Assembly (NCBI GenBank): GCA_946699065.1
Contig: CAMPDV010000134.1
Coordinates: 124,001 to 188,000 of the forward strand
DNA from: Loxodes magnus
Taxonomy: Eukaryota; Ciliophora; Karyorelictea; Loxodida; Loxodidae
Direction: 5' to 3'
DNA length: 64,000 nucleotides
Positions within the stretch are counted from its first letter, which is position 1, and each line of letters opens with the position of its first letter. The notes beneath the pieces were generated by a model. The model was not told the origin of the DNA. It ran no database searches and saw only the letters and a list, made by a program, of their open reading frames with translations. Below are positions 35,216 to 47,727 of this stretch, one piece after another. The position numbers and the translations under genes were made by a program.

Positions 35216-35540
35216 AAATAAATAAATTTGATTATAGAGCGTGCAGCACTTTCGATAATGAGCAGCTCTTTAAATTAATTTTATTTATTATTAATAAAAA
35301 TTTATTATTGGAAATTTCCTCTAGTGCTTCACTTCCTCAGAAATTCTATCTTCTAATAGAGAATTGTCGGAGTGATGACCTAAGAGATCTAATTTTCTGG
35401 CATCTTTCAACAACCGTAAACCAATGCCTCCAGTTCTTTCCTGCTTTGCTCCTGCCAAGATTTTTGCTCAGTTCGTCGCTCCTGAAGTACTTCGAGTTTA
35501 AGTTAGTCTCAGTTGGAGGATTGGTTCTCCCTATTTAAAA
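35216..35540 (-). repeat. SINE-like repeat, family S2, copy c
   Basis: In tandem with copy b, with a diverged hairpin at 35237-35270 and again a distinct body. The minus strand reads KLEVLQERRTEQKSWQEQSR followed by KELEALVYG, a coiled-coil-like fragment. Hairpin and tail are the only parts shared with copies a, b and d. Confidence 0.65.
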
Positions 35541-35794
35541 TATAAACATTAAAGCATAATTATGAAGCAAAGCTTTAAATATTTAATACAATTATAATAA
35601 AATTAAAGTAAATAAATTTAACTAGCCAACATAAAAAACTTTAAATTATCATGATGGAATAATGAATAAAGCTCAAGAAGATATTATGTAACTTGAACAT
35701 TTTTATTTTATAGAAAACTTAGTTGAAAAAAGGAAAAATAAATTAGATAAAAATTAAAAAAATATTTAAAAGTTTTGGAGGATTAATAATCAAC

Positions 35795-36462
35795 ATATTC
35801 ACCTAATTTTCTTAGTAAATAATTATTATTCACATAAACTTTTATTATTTTTTCATTACTATTAATATCTCTATAAGGCTTAATTATCAATAAACTTTGT
35901 GTTGCTAATTTTCCCTCATCAGATGTATTATTTTCTTCTGTATAAGATTGCTTATTTTATTTTTGTGAACGTGGATTAGAAACATTTTCTAACTTCTACA
36001 AACACTTAATTCATTAATCCTATTTAGAAAATTATATTAACCTAATAATTTTCTTAGCTTAGCTTAACTTAAATTTTATTTCATTTTGTTCAAAGATAAC
36101 TTATTTTTATTTAATTCAAATCTTTTGGTCTCTACTTTTGAAAAACAGTATCTTAAAATTTTTAATCCCGTTATCTTTGAACTTTCATTCTAACTGAGAT
36201 TTGAAATTAAATGCTTAATGTTTCAATATTAGTCCTTTAGAGGCATAATATAATTTACTTCTACTTCTAAAGTTGTTGTATCTTAATAATTTCTTAAGAT
36301 TCCCAATATTAGCATTAATAAATTTAGAAGCTATTTAAATCTACTATTCTAAAGCAATTCTAAGCGCATAAAGAACTTTATTATCATCTTTCCTTTCTAG
36401 TTTACTAGTAACTTATACATATTTGAGATTATTTATAGTTCTTAGTTAGATTAACTGATTTT
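35795..36462 (-). CDS. hypothetical protein, ends uncertain
   Basis: One continuous minus-strand frame has good protein composition: QLRTINNLKYVQVTSKLERK, then DDNKVLYALRIALEQQ, SKFINANIGNLKKLL, KFKDNGIKNFKILFFKSRDQ, LENVSNPRSQKQNKQSYTEE, then GKLATQSLLIIKPYRDINSN and VYVNNNYLLRKLGEYVDY. No in-frame ATG or terminal TGA was found close by, so start and stop are missing, altered by short introns, or lost. No family is recognised. It is divergent with the cyclic-nucleotide-binding gene, with about 250 bp between them. Confidence 0.45.
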
Positions 36463-36711
36463 CTTATTATTTTAACCAAATTAAGCTAGGAAATAATACA
36501 ATCTCTATTAATTTTATAAGTTATAAGAGATTTGTTTTTGGAAGAAGCAAGATTAAGAATGAGATGAATAATTTATACCATCCTGCTATCAATAAACTAA
36601 CATTATAAATTTAGTTAGGCATTTATAAAGAAATTAGATTAATAAGTGTAAAGATCTATCAGTTATAAATTTGGAGACGATTCTTTATAGAAACTAACAT
36701 TCAGTCAGCAG

Positions 36712-38712
36712 ATGTAGAAGAACAAAACACCTCTGGCTAAGAAATTAACTAACTATAAAGCCTTTTGCTCGAAGCCTGCTTCAGCTACCAAGAAGAAGAA
36801 AAAGTTCAAGCTTAGTTAGATAAACTTCAAAGAGATACTTGATAAGAATGAGGTGGACATGGATAGTACGAATAAAATAGGCTAAGTGTATAAGAGATGA
36901 AGAGAAAGCTGCTAGGGTGAGAGAGTAGGCTAAAGTAGGTCTTTTAAAAGTAATCCAACGTCTATTAATTAGAGTTTCCTTCAGGATATTGAAAGCAGAT
37001 AGTGGAAGAAAAATTAGGATTAGACTGATTTACAGTCTAATTATTTCAGTGGAATGTCTACCTAGGAACCAACTCCTATGAATTCTAGATAGTCAATTAA
37101 AATAGATTTCAGGCGTAAAACTAGGGATATTACAAGCTCAAAATATCTCCATAAAAAGTGAATTCAAAAAGAATCTAATCATGGTGATAATGAAGGCATG
37201 AAGAAAGAGTTTGAGAAGCAATAGGAAAATAGCAATAAAAAGAACAAAAAACTAGAGAGTATTTTTAATAAATCCAAAAGTCCATAGAATAATAAAAACT
37301 AATTCTATCAGTTGCATAGATCGCAAACTCCTTAAGCAAGAAATAGAAAGAAGTCTGATGATAATCACATTTTCGGCTTCAAGATTATCAAGAAATCAAA
37401 AGATTTTTGTAGTAAATTGAAGGAAAATCGTGCTTCGATAGTTAAGAAATAGTATTAGAACTGAAATCAACTAGATCAGAAGGCGATGCTGGAGTTTGTT
37501 TAGGAGATTTACCCTTTTAACTACTTATCGAAGAATCAATGTACATATGCTTGTAGCCACTTCAAGAAAAAGGAGTTTAACTAGGTTGATATCATCATAT
37601 AGGAAAATACTTATGGTGATGAGATGTATATTACCAAGGGGAAAGTTAGAATATACAAGCATTCTTAGAGTAATAATGAGCTGCTTGTTGAACTAGGGAG
37701 GTAAGAAGTACTAGGAGAAGCTTCACTTAAACAGAACAGCAAAAGAACGGCATCTTGCATAGCGTATACATTCGTGGGCACTTTGGTTTATGATAGGGAG
37801 CATTACTTAGAGATCTACCACATAGCAAAGAAAGAGGAGAAAAACCAAGTTTATAACTTTTTGACGTAGATAGAAGAATTGTCATGTCTATCAGACTTCA
37901 AGAAAAAATTGCTATCAACACAAGTATCAGCTATTAGATATAGAAAGGCCTAAAATATTTTTAATGAGGGTAATCCACCCACATTTTTCTATATACTGTG
38001 GGATGGAACAGTAGCTCTCAGAAAAAATGTGCTAGTCTCAACAGATCAAACTAAACCTAAATCTCATAATACTTGAGAAGTTCGAACTATCTCCAAGCTT
38101 TATCATTATACCATCAAGATCTTAGAGCGTAAGGCTATGTTTGGGATCTTTGAAATCTGTTATGACATTCCAAGAAGAAAGCAGATCTATTGCTTGACAG
38201 ACTGTACAATACTGCAAATAAGCAAGAACACGGTATTCAGTTCATTAAGTTCAAGTGAGTTGAAAGAGATTAAAATGAAATGTCTAAACCAAGAGATAAC
38301 TGCTAATTATATAAGAGATGAGATGGAGAGCACTTAGGTTAGTAATTTAAAGACTAAAAAGATATGATAAGCTATTTGAAAAGGAAAACTGGATAACATT
38401 AATTGGAATGACTTTGATTCACTTGAAAAAGTAAGTATTTATAGTAGCATGAGAAGAAGATCAAAAAGTACTATGATGATTTAAAAGAGAGGTAGAAGTA
38501 GCCCTCCAAATACTAAAAGAAAGAGATTATAAAAGTCAAAGAGGTAGGGAATTTTATCTTTAGGCTAATTAAGAGTTCGACTTTTAAAATCTGAAGCTTA
38601 CACAACAAAATAGAAAGCTGTCAACGAATGGTTGGTGGAAAACGATTTTATCGAGAAGTGTATAAAGGATTTCCAATAGAAAGAGACCTAAGAAGAACAG
38701 TCTTTAGTTTGA
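36712..38712 (+). CDS. protein with two cyclic-nucleotide-binding domains (666 aa)
   Basis: Intronless frame from ATG 36712 to TGA 38710-38712, with internal TGA (Trp) and TAA/TAG (Gln). Residues 1-250 are basic, low-complexity and probably disordered (KPASATKKKKKFKL, SRQSIKIDFRRKTRD). The first domain (~260-385) has IIIQENTYGDEMYITKGKVR and a phosphate-cassette-like VLGEASLKQNSKRTASC, with Glu and Arg retained. The second (~390-510) has NIFNEGNPPTFFYILWDGTV and MFGIFEICYDIPRRKQIYC, with a less canonical cassette. The C-terminus is basic. No kinase, channel or GEF domain is linked, so it resembles the stand-alone double-CNB proteins common in ciliates, perhaps a cAMP/cGMP-responsive regulatory or ciliary protein. 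Ligand binding is inferred. Confidence 0.85.
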
Positions 38713-39076
38713 TTTATTTATTAATGTAACCTTTAAAAAAAGTTCTAAGGCATTTAAACTAGAGGCTTTCATATATACATATATATACATCAAAAGCATC
38801 TTTTTAAACTAGGATTTTCACTTTAAAACCCAGATTAAATCCTTAAACGGGCGTTTAAAGTCAGCCATATTCCATTTTGGACTATAAATAGGGAGATGAA
38901 TAAATAATAATATAAGTATAAAGATGACACATGCACCACTAAGACTTTTTGGTTACACCTCACACTTTCTGATACATACTTACTTATAAATACAAAATAG
39001 CCTACTTTAGAATTGGCCACCATACTCATATATCTTTGATCATTGCTTGCTTTTACTTCTTTCTACCTTGTAGTTA

Positions 39077-40641
39077 ATGTCTAAATATGATGATCATATG
39101 GTAAAATATCTTGTCATTTTATTAGTTCTTGTATTTACATCTTGCTATTCATTAATACTAGTCATCATGTTTTGCTATAGTCGTGTTATATAAAAAGGCT
39201 GAAGGAAAAAGGGATAAATGAAGCTTATCTAGTTGAAATAAATAAGACTTGAAGTTGATTAGACCACTTTGAAAGGTAAATTGCTTAACCTAGTGGAATA
39301 TGAAAGATACTAGCTTAAAGTTGTATATATGTTTGGAATGTATCAAGAGATAGGAGAGTCAGAGATAGATAGAGGTAATTAGTCAGTTTTTGTCATAAAT
39401 ATGTCAAATGAAATAACTTCATGCTAATGATGATAATTCGCTTGATATATAAGTGAGGTTTCTTTTGCTTTTTCTAGCTAGTTAGCTACCCTGCATCAAA
39501 GTCAATATACATAATAAATGTTCTTAATAATGTAGATTTAATTGAGGGTCGGTAAAAAATTAATAAGGGAGAAGAAAATTTAGTAAACATATTAGTCTTC
39601 ATTGAAGGAATGAAAGGGCTTGAAATGATAGATATATTAAGTTATAAGCTTAAAGCTATAAATAAAGTATATAATATAAACCTTTAATTTCCTTCTACCT
39701 AAGATACTAGGCAGAACACTATGCATCATAAATATTCCTAAAATTCCTCACTTCTATCAAGGTCTATAGTTTTCATGAGCTCTCATATAATAAAATTTAA
39801 AGGGATAAAATCTAAAAATGTTAAAAATGCTAAGATATTACCAAGATAAAAGCACTTTCTAGTCCTTCTAGTTTAATATTTTCAGCTTCTATGACTAATT
39901 TAGAGCAAATTTAGTTTCTTTCTAATACTTGTAATAAAACGTAGAGGGTGAATCTATATGATCTAACACATTCTAAGCCTTAAAATACTTATCTACTTTA
40001 CTTTCTATCCTTCTTTGAGTATCTTATATATGCTAGTCACTTAATTCCTATTAACTAAGTTCGACTTAATTAGCTATCCAATTCCCCCAAATCTAATTAG
40101 CTGTATATCTTACCACTATGAGTATGTAGCTTAGATTCAAGTACTATAGTTTATCATCACTTTCTTAATCTTAATTTAGTTAGCTAGTTTTTACTATAAA
40201 AGATATTAGATTTTGATCTAAGTTTTAGAACCTTTTTTGATGGGTTAAAAACTCAAGATATCAGAAGATATTTAAGTACAAAGTGCTTACTCGGAAAAAT
40301 ATCGAAATAAGATATAAAGAGAAAAAAAGTACTTTGAATAGGCTTTTGAACTAAGTCTAAATTAAATTTTTGAAAAGACTTTGTAAGAAGCTCAGTTGTT
40401 ATGAGGTAGGAGTCTTGGAGGAAATGGCAATCATGCTATACTGTTGAAATTACTAAGCAAAATATTAAAAATGATAGAAAAGAAAAACAGCATTAATTGG
40501 AATATAAAACTAAGAGTTTGGAAATAAGAAATGCTTTAAATAAGATACTAATTTGATAAATTCTTAAAAGTTCTCTTATCTTAAAAATTTAAAGGCTAAT
40601 GTTTAAAATCTTGTAATCTTTCAATACAATTTGCCCATTGA
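39077..40641 (+). CDS. multi-pass membrane protein with 20-nt intron (514 aa)
   Basis: Exon 1 is 39077-39457, intron GTTTCTTTTGCTTTTTCTAG 39458-39477, exon 2 39478-40641, stop TGA 40639-40641. The frame joins exactly across the intron and needs tandem TGA TGA at 39428 as Trp-Trp. Order: MSKYDDHMVK; one or two N-terminal membrane helices (KYLVILLVLVFTSCYSLILV); a helical stretch (LVEYERYQLKVVYMFGMYQE, ESEIDRGNQSVFVINM); LNNVDLIEGRQKINKGEENL; four or so hydrophobic helices (residues ~250-370); and a charged C-terminal coil (SEKYRNKIQREKKYFEQAFE). No family is recognised. It follows the double-CNB gene on the same strand by 365 bp, which hints at, but does not prove, a functional link. Confidence 0.65.
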
Positions 40642-40972
40642 GTAATATATTTTTAAAATAGTTATAGATATTTTAAGTTGATTTATAACTTTAGCTTAAA
40701 ATAGTAAATTTATATATAAAAATAAATTGCGTTAATTTAAGAATCATGTTAGTATGTTAAAATACCTAGAATCATATTTATTTAATCTAATAAAAGATTT
40801 TTATAGAAGTAAACAAAACATTTTTTAAGTCCTTGATGATTATATTAGAGAAATCCTAAAAAGTAGTAACTAGAAAAAAATAAAAGGAAAATTATAGAAA
40901 TATAATAAATTTTTAAATTTTGGTATTATTTTAATAAATAATACCAAACAATTAGAGAATAAGATATAATTA

Positions 40973-41270
40973 AAAAGATGGTGGGAGCTGAGATTGACCT
41001 TCTGAATCATACTTTCTGGTTTTATGGCTAGGAACAAGTTCCTTTCCTGTCGCTGAGAAAGTCCCTGGTCAAAGTCAACCTTTGCAAGGGAACGCCTTCC
41101 TCTTGATTATCCACTCCTGGTAGGGGCTTGAAGCCTGGCTGCCCATAGCGATGGAGCTCCCTGGCAGCTGCTTTTCGAAAGCAACAGGATATCCCCGTTA
41201 TCCCATGAAGGGAGTGTTGGGGTCGTTAAACTGCAAGAAGTTGCAGTCCAAAAACTCTTTTAGTTTAAAA
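40973..41270 (+). repeat. SINE-like repeat, family S1, copy b
   Basis: Nearly identical to copy a in the opposite orientation, so it is a recent copy. A-box-like TCGCTGAGA, B-box-like GGCTTGAAGCC, an ACTGCAA/TTGCAGT hairpin and the LINE-type tail at 41248-41267 are all intact, followed by an AAAATT-type tail. Confidence 0.88.
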
Positions 41271-42311
41271 TTAAAATTAAAATTAGAGAATAAGATATCT
41301 ATTATTTCTCTAATAATTTGCGTCTTTCCTTATAAATTTCAAATTCTCATTTTATTTAAAAGTTGCTTTATTATTACTATTAGACATCAACTCTATTTCC
41401 TCGCAGTTATTTAAATAAAAATAATTTTAAAAGAGATAACGAAATCTTTAAAACCTTTTTCTGAATGAAGCTATTAATTCTCCTTTAAGTATAATCTTCA
41501 TATTTAGATATCTTTTATTTATTCCCCACGTTATTGAGTTAAAATAGCAAGATTAAGTATTTTAGATTTTAAAATGATTCTCTTTATAATTATTGAGTTT
41601 TTATATAAAATATCAGACTTAAGAACAAATTTTTTCTATATTTGTCTAGAGCAAATCATTTAATCTAAAAAATTATTATTAGTTTACATTTTTACTCTCA
41701 AAGTAACCAGAAATTTTTATGAAATGAGCATAATAACGGCGATTATATCTTATTGAAAAACTGAATGATTATCATGCATTTACTTATAGAATAGGATTTT
41801 ATTTGATAACTTTAACATATTTGATACTTTATTAATAAAAACATGATAGTTGATAAACATATTCTTATTCCTTTATTATCTCAATTTTCATATTTTTTAA
41901 GCATCATTCATATATAAACTAAATTAAAGTTTTAAAGTGTAAAATTAATTTACTATTTTGGTTTTTGTTGAATTTTACCTTTGACTTTAAACTATTAAAT
42001 TTATCTTAACTACTTCAACCATTTGCTTAAAGTTTAATAGTTTATTTATTCAAATTTTCTAAATACATTTGCATACTATATTCTTGTAAAACTTTGCCTT
42101 TTAATTAGGCTTTTTGGTGTATTTGAGTTCTTTTTTCGAATAATTTACTTTTATAGTTAGAACAATTAAAAGTTCTTTTTTATAAATATCTAGTCTTTAT
42201 GAAAAAATTTAAATATTAGCTTAAATTTTGTAAATTTATTATCTTTTAGCTTCTTTATTTCAATAATTCCTTTACTTGTAAGCAATAAATAAATTAAGTT
42301 TTGTTCTTTAT
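41271..42311. other. gene-free AT-rich stretch
   Basis: Nothing supportable was seen between the S1 repeat and the tubulin pseudogene. Confidence 0.4.
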
Positions 42312-43657
42312 TCACAACAATTCTTCATCTTCAATTTCTTCATCTTCACTTTCTTCTGACTCTTCTTCTAAAAATGCATCTTGATATTATTAATATTCAG
42401 AAATTAAATCTACCATACTAAATTCTGCCTCTGTAAATTCCATTTCACACATTCCTTCTCCTATATACTAATGTAAAAAGACTTTTCTATTAAAAATAGT
42501 TGAAAAGTCAGTACCTATACGCTTAAATATCTCTTAAATGTTGGTATTATTTCCTAGTAAAGTAGCTGATGCTTTTACTCATTTAAGTGAAATATCGCAA
42601 GCAGATGCTTTTAAGTTATTAGGGATTCATTCTACGAAATAAGAAGTACTTTTATTCCTTATATTAAGTATCTAATCTTCTACTTCCTTTCCTCAATCTT
42701 TTTTTCTAAGAATCGCTGTTGCTGATAAATAAAAACCCTTTCTTGGATCTGAAGCGCATAAAACATTTTTAGCATCCAAAATTTATTAAGTCAACTCTGG
42801 AACTGTTAGGTTTCTATATGCTGAACTTTGACGAGCTTTTAAAGGAGATTAACTTATGGTTAAAAAATGTAATTTCTTGAAAAGGAACTAAATTGTAAGC
42901 AAGCTTTCTCAAATCACTATTTAGTCAACCTGGAAATCTCAAACTAGCAGTAAATCCACTCATTGCATTAGCTACTAATCAATCCAAATCTTCAAATGTA
43001 GGAGTTAGTAGTTTTAAAGGCCGTTAGCATATATTAAATAAAGCTTCATTATCTATTGCTATAACTACACTTGAGTTCTATATTAACTAATCAATATTTA
43101 AAATTGCATTATAAGTATCTACTACTTTATCTGATACTTTAGAAGAAGGAAAACTGAAGTAGTCTCTATTATTTTATCTGGAAATTCTTCTTTCAGTTTA
43201 GAATTAAAAAACTTCCCATACCTGAACCTGTTCCATCTCCCAGAGAATGAACTATTTCAAATCCTTATAGAGAGTCCCAGAATTCCGTTTCTTTCCTTAC
43301 AACATCTAAAACATAATTTATCAAATCAGCACCTTCAGTATAAAAACCTCTAGCTCAATTATTAAAACCACCTGTTAATCCAGCAATTAAATTATCAGGC
43401 TTAAATAACTATCCAAATGAACTAGGTCTAATAGAATCCAAAGTACCTGGCTATAAATCAGTAAGAATGGTTCTAGGTAAATACCTATTTTCTGATGTTT
43501 CATTGAAAAAGGTATTTATTCTTTCAAATAATAACTCTAAATCTCCATTAAAATTACCAAAGTAATCGATTTCATGTTCTTCTGAAATAAGTTTCCAAAG
43601 ATCAGTTCCAATTTAGTTTCCACACTAGCCAACTTAAATGTGTACTATCTATCTCAT
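42312..43657 (-). pseudogene. full-length beta-tubulin pseudogene
   Basis: Starts at ATG 43655-43657 (MRQIVHIQVGQCGNQIGTDL) and ends with an acidic tail and TGA 42312-42314, colinear with the intact tubulin. Relative to that gene it has single-base deletions near 43205 and 43155 and a single-base insertion near 42875, putting the middle out of frame. The nucleotide-binding GGGTGSG is GDGTGSG and MREI is MRQI. C-terminal blocks (QYQDAFLEEESEESEDE) remain readable. Three short introns could in principle explain the shifts, but the indels are single bases, so a pseudogene is much more likely. Confidence 0.85.
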
Positions 43658-44029
43658 GCTTGAAGAACTAATGTTTATTCTTTCTTTTAAATAAAGTATA
43701 ATAAATACTGATTAAAAAGTAAACTACTTTAAAAATTATAAAATCACTTTAGCTTATTCCTCTATTTAAATCTCTAGTGCTTAAATTAAATAGGCCCTAA
43801 GTTTTGGGAATATATTTTGAATTATCAAGGAATTGATTGATTGGATTTATAATTATAAAGAAAAATTACTTATTTTATCTAAATTAAGCATTTAAATTCA
43901 TTCCTAGGCCTATTCTTATAGATTTAGAGTCTGATATATTGGATTCTGCTAGGATAGGCCTTTTGGACAATTTTTAAGTAAGATAATTAATTTTTATTAA
44001 GCAGATACATAATTCCTTTTAGATATTAT

Positions 44030-44262
44030 TTCTATTATTAACCAAGCTGGTAGTATTTGACACTCCTAAAATAATCTAGCAGATTCAAAAAATTTAATTA
44101 ATGCTTTACACTATAAATATGATGTGTGAGACTGATCCGAGACATGGTATTTATTTAGCAGTAACAGCAGCTTTAATAAGAAGAATACCTGCATGAGAAG
44201 TAGATGATTAAATATAAAATGCATAGAGTAAAAGTAAAGCTTACTACATTAATTTAAATTCC
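44030..44262 (+). pseudogene. beta-tubulin fragment, C-terminal third
   Basis: The plus strand reads INMMCETDPRHGIYLAVTAA, then LIRRIPAWEVDDQIQNAQSK. This matches the beta-tubulin NMMC..DPRHG.YL segment and the VDEQMLN.QNK helix. Upstream VVFDTPKIIQQI is a weak remnant of the preceding block. It retains the canonical DPRHG that the intact gene here has altered to DQKHG, so it derives from a more typical tubulin. It is flanked by AT noise on both sides. Confidence 0.8.
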
Positions 44263-47200
44263 TAATAACTTAAAATTATTCTCCTTAAAAATCTTAGACA
44301 TTTCAGCTACAAGTTATTTATTTAAAGATAAAAGAAGAAAAAGAGTTTTAAAAAAGAGCCATATCTTAGAGTTTTAAAGATAAAGAGCAAAAATATCTTA
44401 ATTAAATAATTAAATTTAATAAAAATACATTTGAACATTTCTTAATTTGAATATCTTTTAGCTAAGTATTTTCCTTTATTTTTAATAAAGTTTATAATTT
44501 ATTTCATATGATTGAAATAGTTTACTATTCTTCATTTTAGTTTATTATTTAACTATAATGAAAATAGTCATATAGTAACAGTAATGTATGTATGCTATTC
44601 TAAAGTATAGTAAGAGTTTAAAATTAAAGAAAAAGAATAAGAATAAAGCGAAAATGTTCTAAGGAAAGAAGATAAATAAGAAGGTTCTGAAATATATAAA
44701 ATATAATAAGCTAAAGCTATTTAATAAAAGTTAAACAATAAGTTACTAATTTAAAGTTAAACATTCAGCTTGAAAAAGTATAAGATTAATAATTAATTGT
44801 TTAGTTATTAGAATACGTATACTTGATATATTTAATTTATAGCTCTCTTAAATTATTATAAGATATAAACTTATATAATAAAGAGACTAATAATGATGCT
44901 AATAAATATTTTATAGGTTTGGTGGTAGCATAGAATAATAATTTTATTAGCTATTTAGTAAAATGTATAATTTATTTATTTTCCTATTTTAAAGCTATAA
45001 AGCATAATTTTGTTTATTTATATATCTAACTAGCAAGAAGTAATTTGATTGCCTTACTAAAATGACTAATGCAATATTCCTTATAAAATAGCTAAGATTA
45101 TTAACTATTTTCTAGTTTAAACTAAAAAGTAGCTTACTTTAATTACACCGATAACGAGTTATATTCACAATTACTCTTTAAGATATTTAAAGATTAAATT
45201 CTATTTTTAGGGTTTCTTTATAAAACATTTAGTATAAGCGAATATTCCTTTAAGGTTAAAGCTTTTATAATTAAATTTTAACTAAAGTATAAAAAGAAAG
45301 AAAACGTAAGCAAGTCTCATTAATATGAATCTTAGCTAGCATTTTAATTAGAAAACTTGCAATTTAAATGAGTTTTTAAATAAATAAATTCTAAATTATT
45401 TTAAAAGATAGGGTATATTATGATTTTGAAGGAGTCATTATAACGTATTCTTATATATTTCTTAATGAAACTCTAATCATATGAAATTGTATTTCTGCTG
45501 ATTTATATACATCATCACAATATGAATGATTTAGCATAAAATTTAAAACGGTTAAACTTATAGATGCTATTGATATAATTTCAAAGCATTTAGCTTTCTT
45601 TATATAAAATAAAGATAGAAAAATAAAATAACCTAATATACAATTAAAAAGCTTTATCTTTACATACCCTTAAAAGATATATTCATTATTAAGCAAACAT
45701 ATTATATTCTTTACATTTTTAAAATCTACTCTAATATCCTATTTCTATACTTCTTAAAAAAACTAAACCAAATTAAAATTTACTTCCATACCAGAGCTAA
45801 TTGCCATTTTATTAAGTAACTGAAATAAACCAAGAGAATTTAGTCTTATTTGAAGTAAAATTTTAAATAATAAAAAGTTGAAGCTATAGTAAAATTAGCA
45901 TTCTAAGTTGGTTTATTTAGTTATTTTTTAATTAATATGTAATAAATTATTAATTGGTATGCTTATATTGTATTATATTAGTCATGCTTATTGTAACCTA
46001 ATTTTAGAATACACTAATTATTATTTTTAGATATAGAATCTTAGGAATTTAATCATAAGAGTTATAGAGATAAAAATATTTATGAAATGCTATAATTAAT
46101 CCTATCATAGTATTTATCTTAATTCTTAACCATTTTAATATTCTAAATTAATAGACTTTAGTTCTTAGATTTCCTAAATAAGATAAAATACAATTTAAAG
46201 TTTAGATAATAAGAGAAGTTAAATTTATCAATATACCAATTTATAATTACTAGATTTGACTTTTTAGCTTTAGTCTCTAATAAATGATTGAGAGGTTATT
46301 TAATTAGAAAATGTATCCTAAATTTAAAATAGAGTATACTATGAAATATCTAAATATTTTTGTTTAAGTACTACAATGTATAATCATTAAAGAAAGGCTA
46401 TTTAAGTTAGTAAAATTATTAAGGAAAATCAATATTTAGTCTGAATATGAAGGCTATTTAATAAATGTATGCTAGTTAATAAGTTTCCTTTATAATTAAG
46501 TTATTCAAACTAAATAATGTCTAAAATTAAATTTATAGAAAGAGCTTATTACACACAATATTATCATGCATTAAGGAAGAGTTCCTGTTATGTAAAAATT
46601 TAAAAGTATTAAACCAAATTATTATTATCTTTCTACCTTTATTTTTGTAATAGAAAGCAAGGACTTATTAACAGCGCTATTAAGTGATGTTGTCTTAAAG
46701 TTAATATGGATTGTACAGCATCTTATTACATTAAGGCAAGAATAACTCCCAACACTATAGAATTAAAGCTTCGTAATTTATTTAGAAAATCCTGCAGAGA
46801 TAAAACAATCAAAAAGGATTTATTTTAATAACTATTATTAAAATTATAGCATCTGAATCTAAACTTTCTATAAGTATAACTAAAATAAATTAATTAATTT
46901 AAGTCTTAAATTAAAATAAAAAGTAAATTAACTTTTATTAACTAGATAAAGAAGCTTTCTTCAAATATCATAAATCAAAAGAATTCCTTTCTTTCATTAA
47001 TATCTTTTAAGAATAATTTCGTATAATTTTAAATCCCATTTTCATGTTCAAATGCTAGTTCTGCTTTTAATTAATTAATAAAAAAAATAAGTTAGGTAAT
47101 CAATTTACCTTAAGAATGGAATTTAAATTAATCTTATATTTATAGCTGTAAAATAGATTTAATGTATATAATGGTATATTTGCAAACTTTAAACTTATAA

Positions 47201-47727
47201 CAACATAGCTTTAGACGCTTTTAGATACTTTTACTTAAAGAGAAAAAATAGTAAGAGATAGCTTATTAAAGGAATTAAGAGCAAACTAAATTTCTTTAAA
47301 AATCTCTAAATAATTAAAATTAAAGCATTTTTTATTTTAGCCTTTCCTTTCTTAAAGCTTAATAGTGTGTTTGAGGAATAATTAAAGAAATGATTATACT
47401 TATTTTAAATTTAATTCATAATGCTTTTGCTTGCTTATTTTATAAGGTTTAATCCATGAACTATGAAAATTTAGTATCCAGTTCATAAATTAATAAAGCA
47501 TAGACTGCTATTAATTTTTAAAAATCTACTACTTACCTTATGGAATTTTGCCTTAATGGTAGGTTGATTGAATATATTTAGCTGTTTGGTTATTTTGGAT
47601 TTAATATTTATAGTTTATAAGCATCTGTTAATAGGTAATTAACTAATACTGGTTAGGAGGTTTTAAAGTTAATAGGTTCTCATAAATTAAATCTATTTAT
47701 TTTTTATTTTATACCTTTATAGTTTAA
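44263..47727. other. gene-free AT-rich stretch
   Basis: The longest stretch without a supportable gene, about 3.4 kb of near-pure AT with short charged-looking runs that never extend. The promoter of the downstream giant gene must lie at its right end, but no motif could be assigned. Confidence 0.4.

Noticed and set aside
34945-35538. Two plus-strand ORFs in the S2 repeats
   Set aside because: They lie antisense to the repeat bodies; protein-like stretches are on the minus strand and the hairpin tail shows the element orientation.
36550-36845. Alternative frame with acidic, Gln-rich composition ending in TGA at ~36840
   Set aside because: The overlapping frame from ATG 36712 continues without break into the cyclic-nucleotide-binding domains, so this is a shadow.
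42312-43657. Functional second tubulin with three introns or programmed frameshifts
   Set aside because: The disruptions are single-base indels relative to the intact gene, and the GGGTGSG loop is altered.
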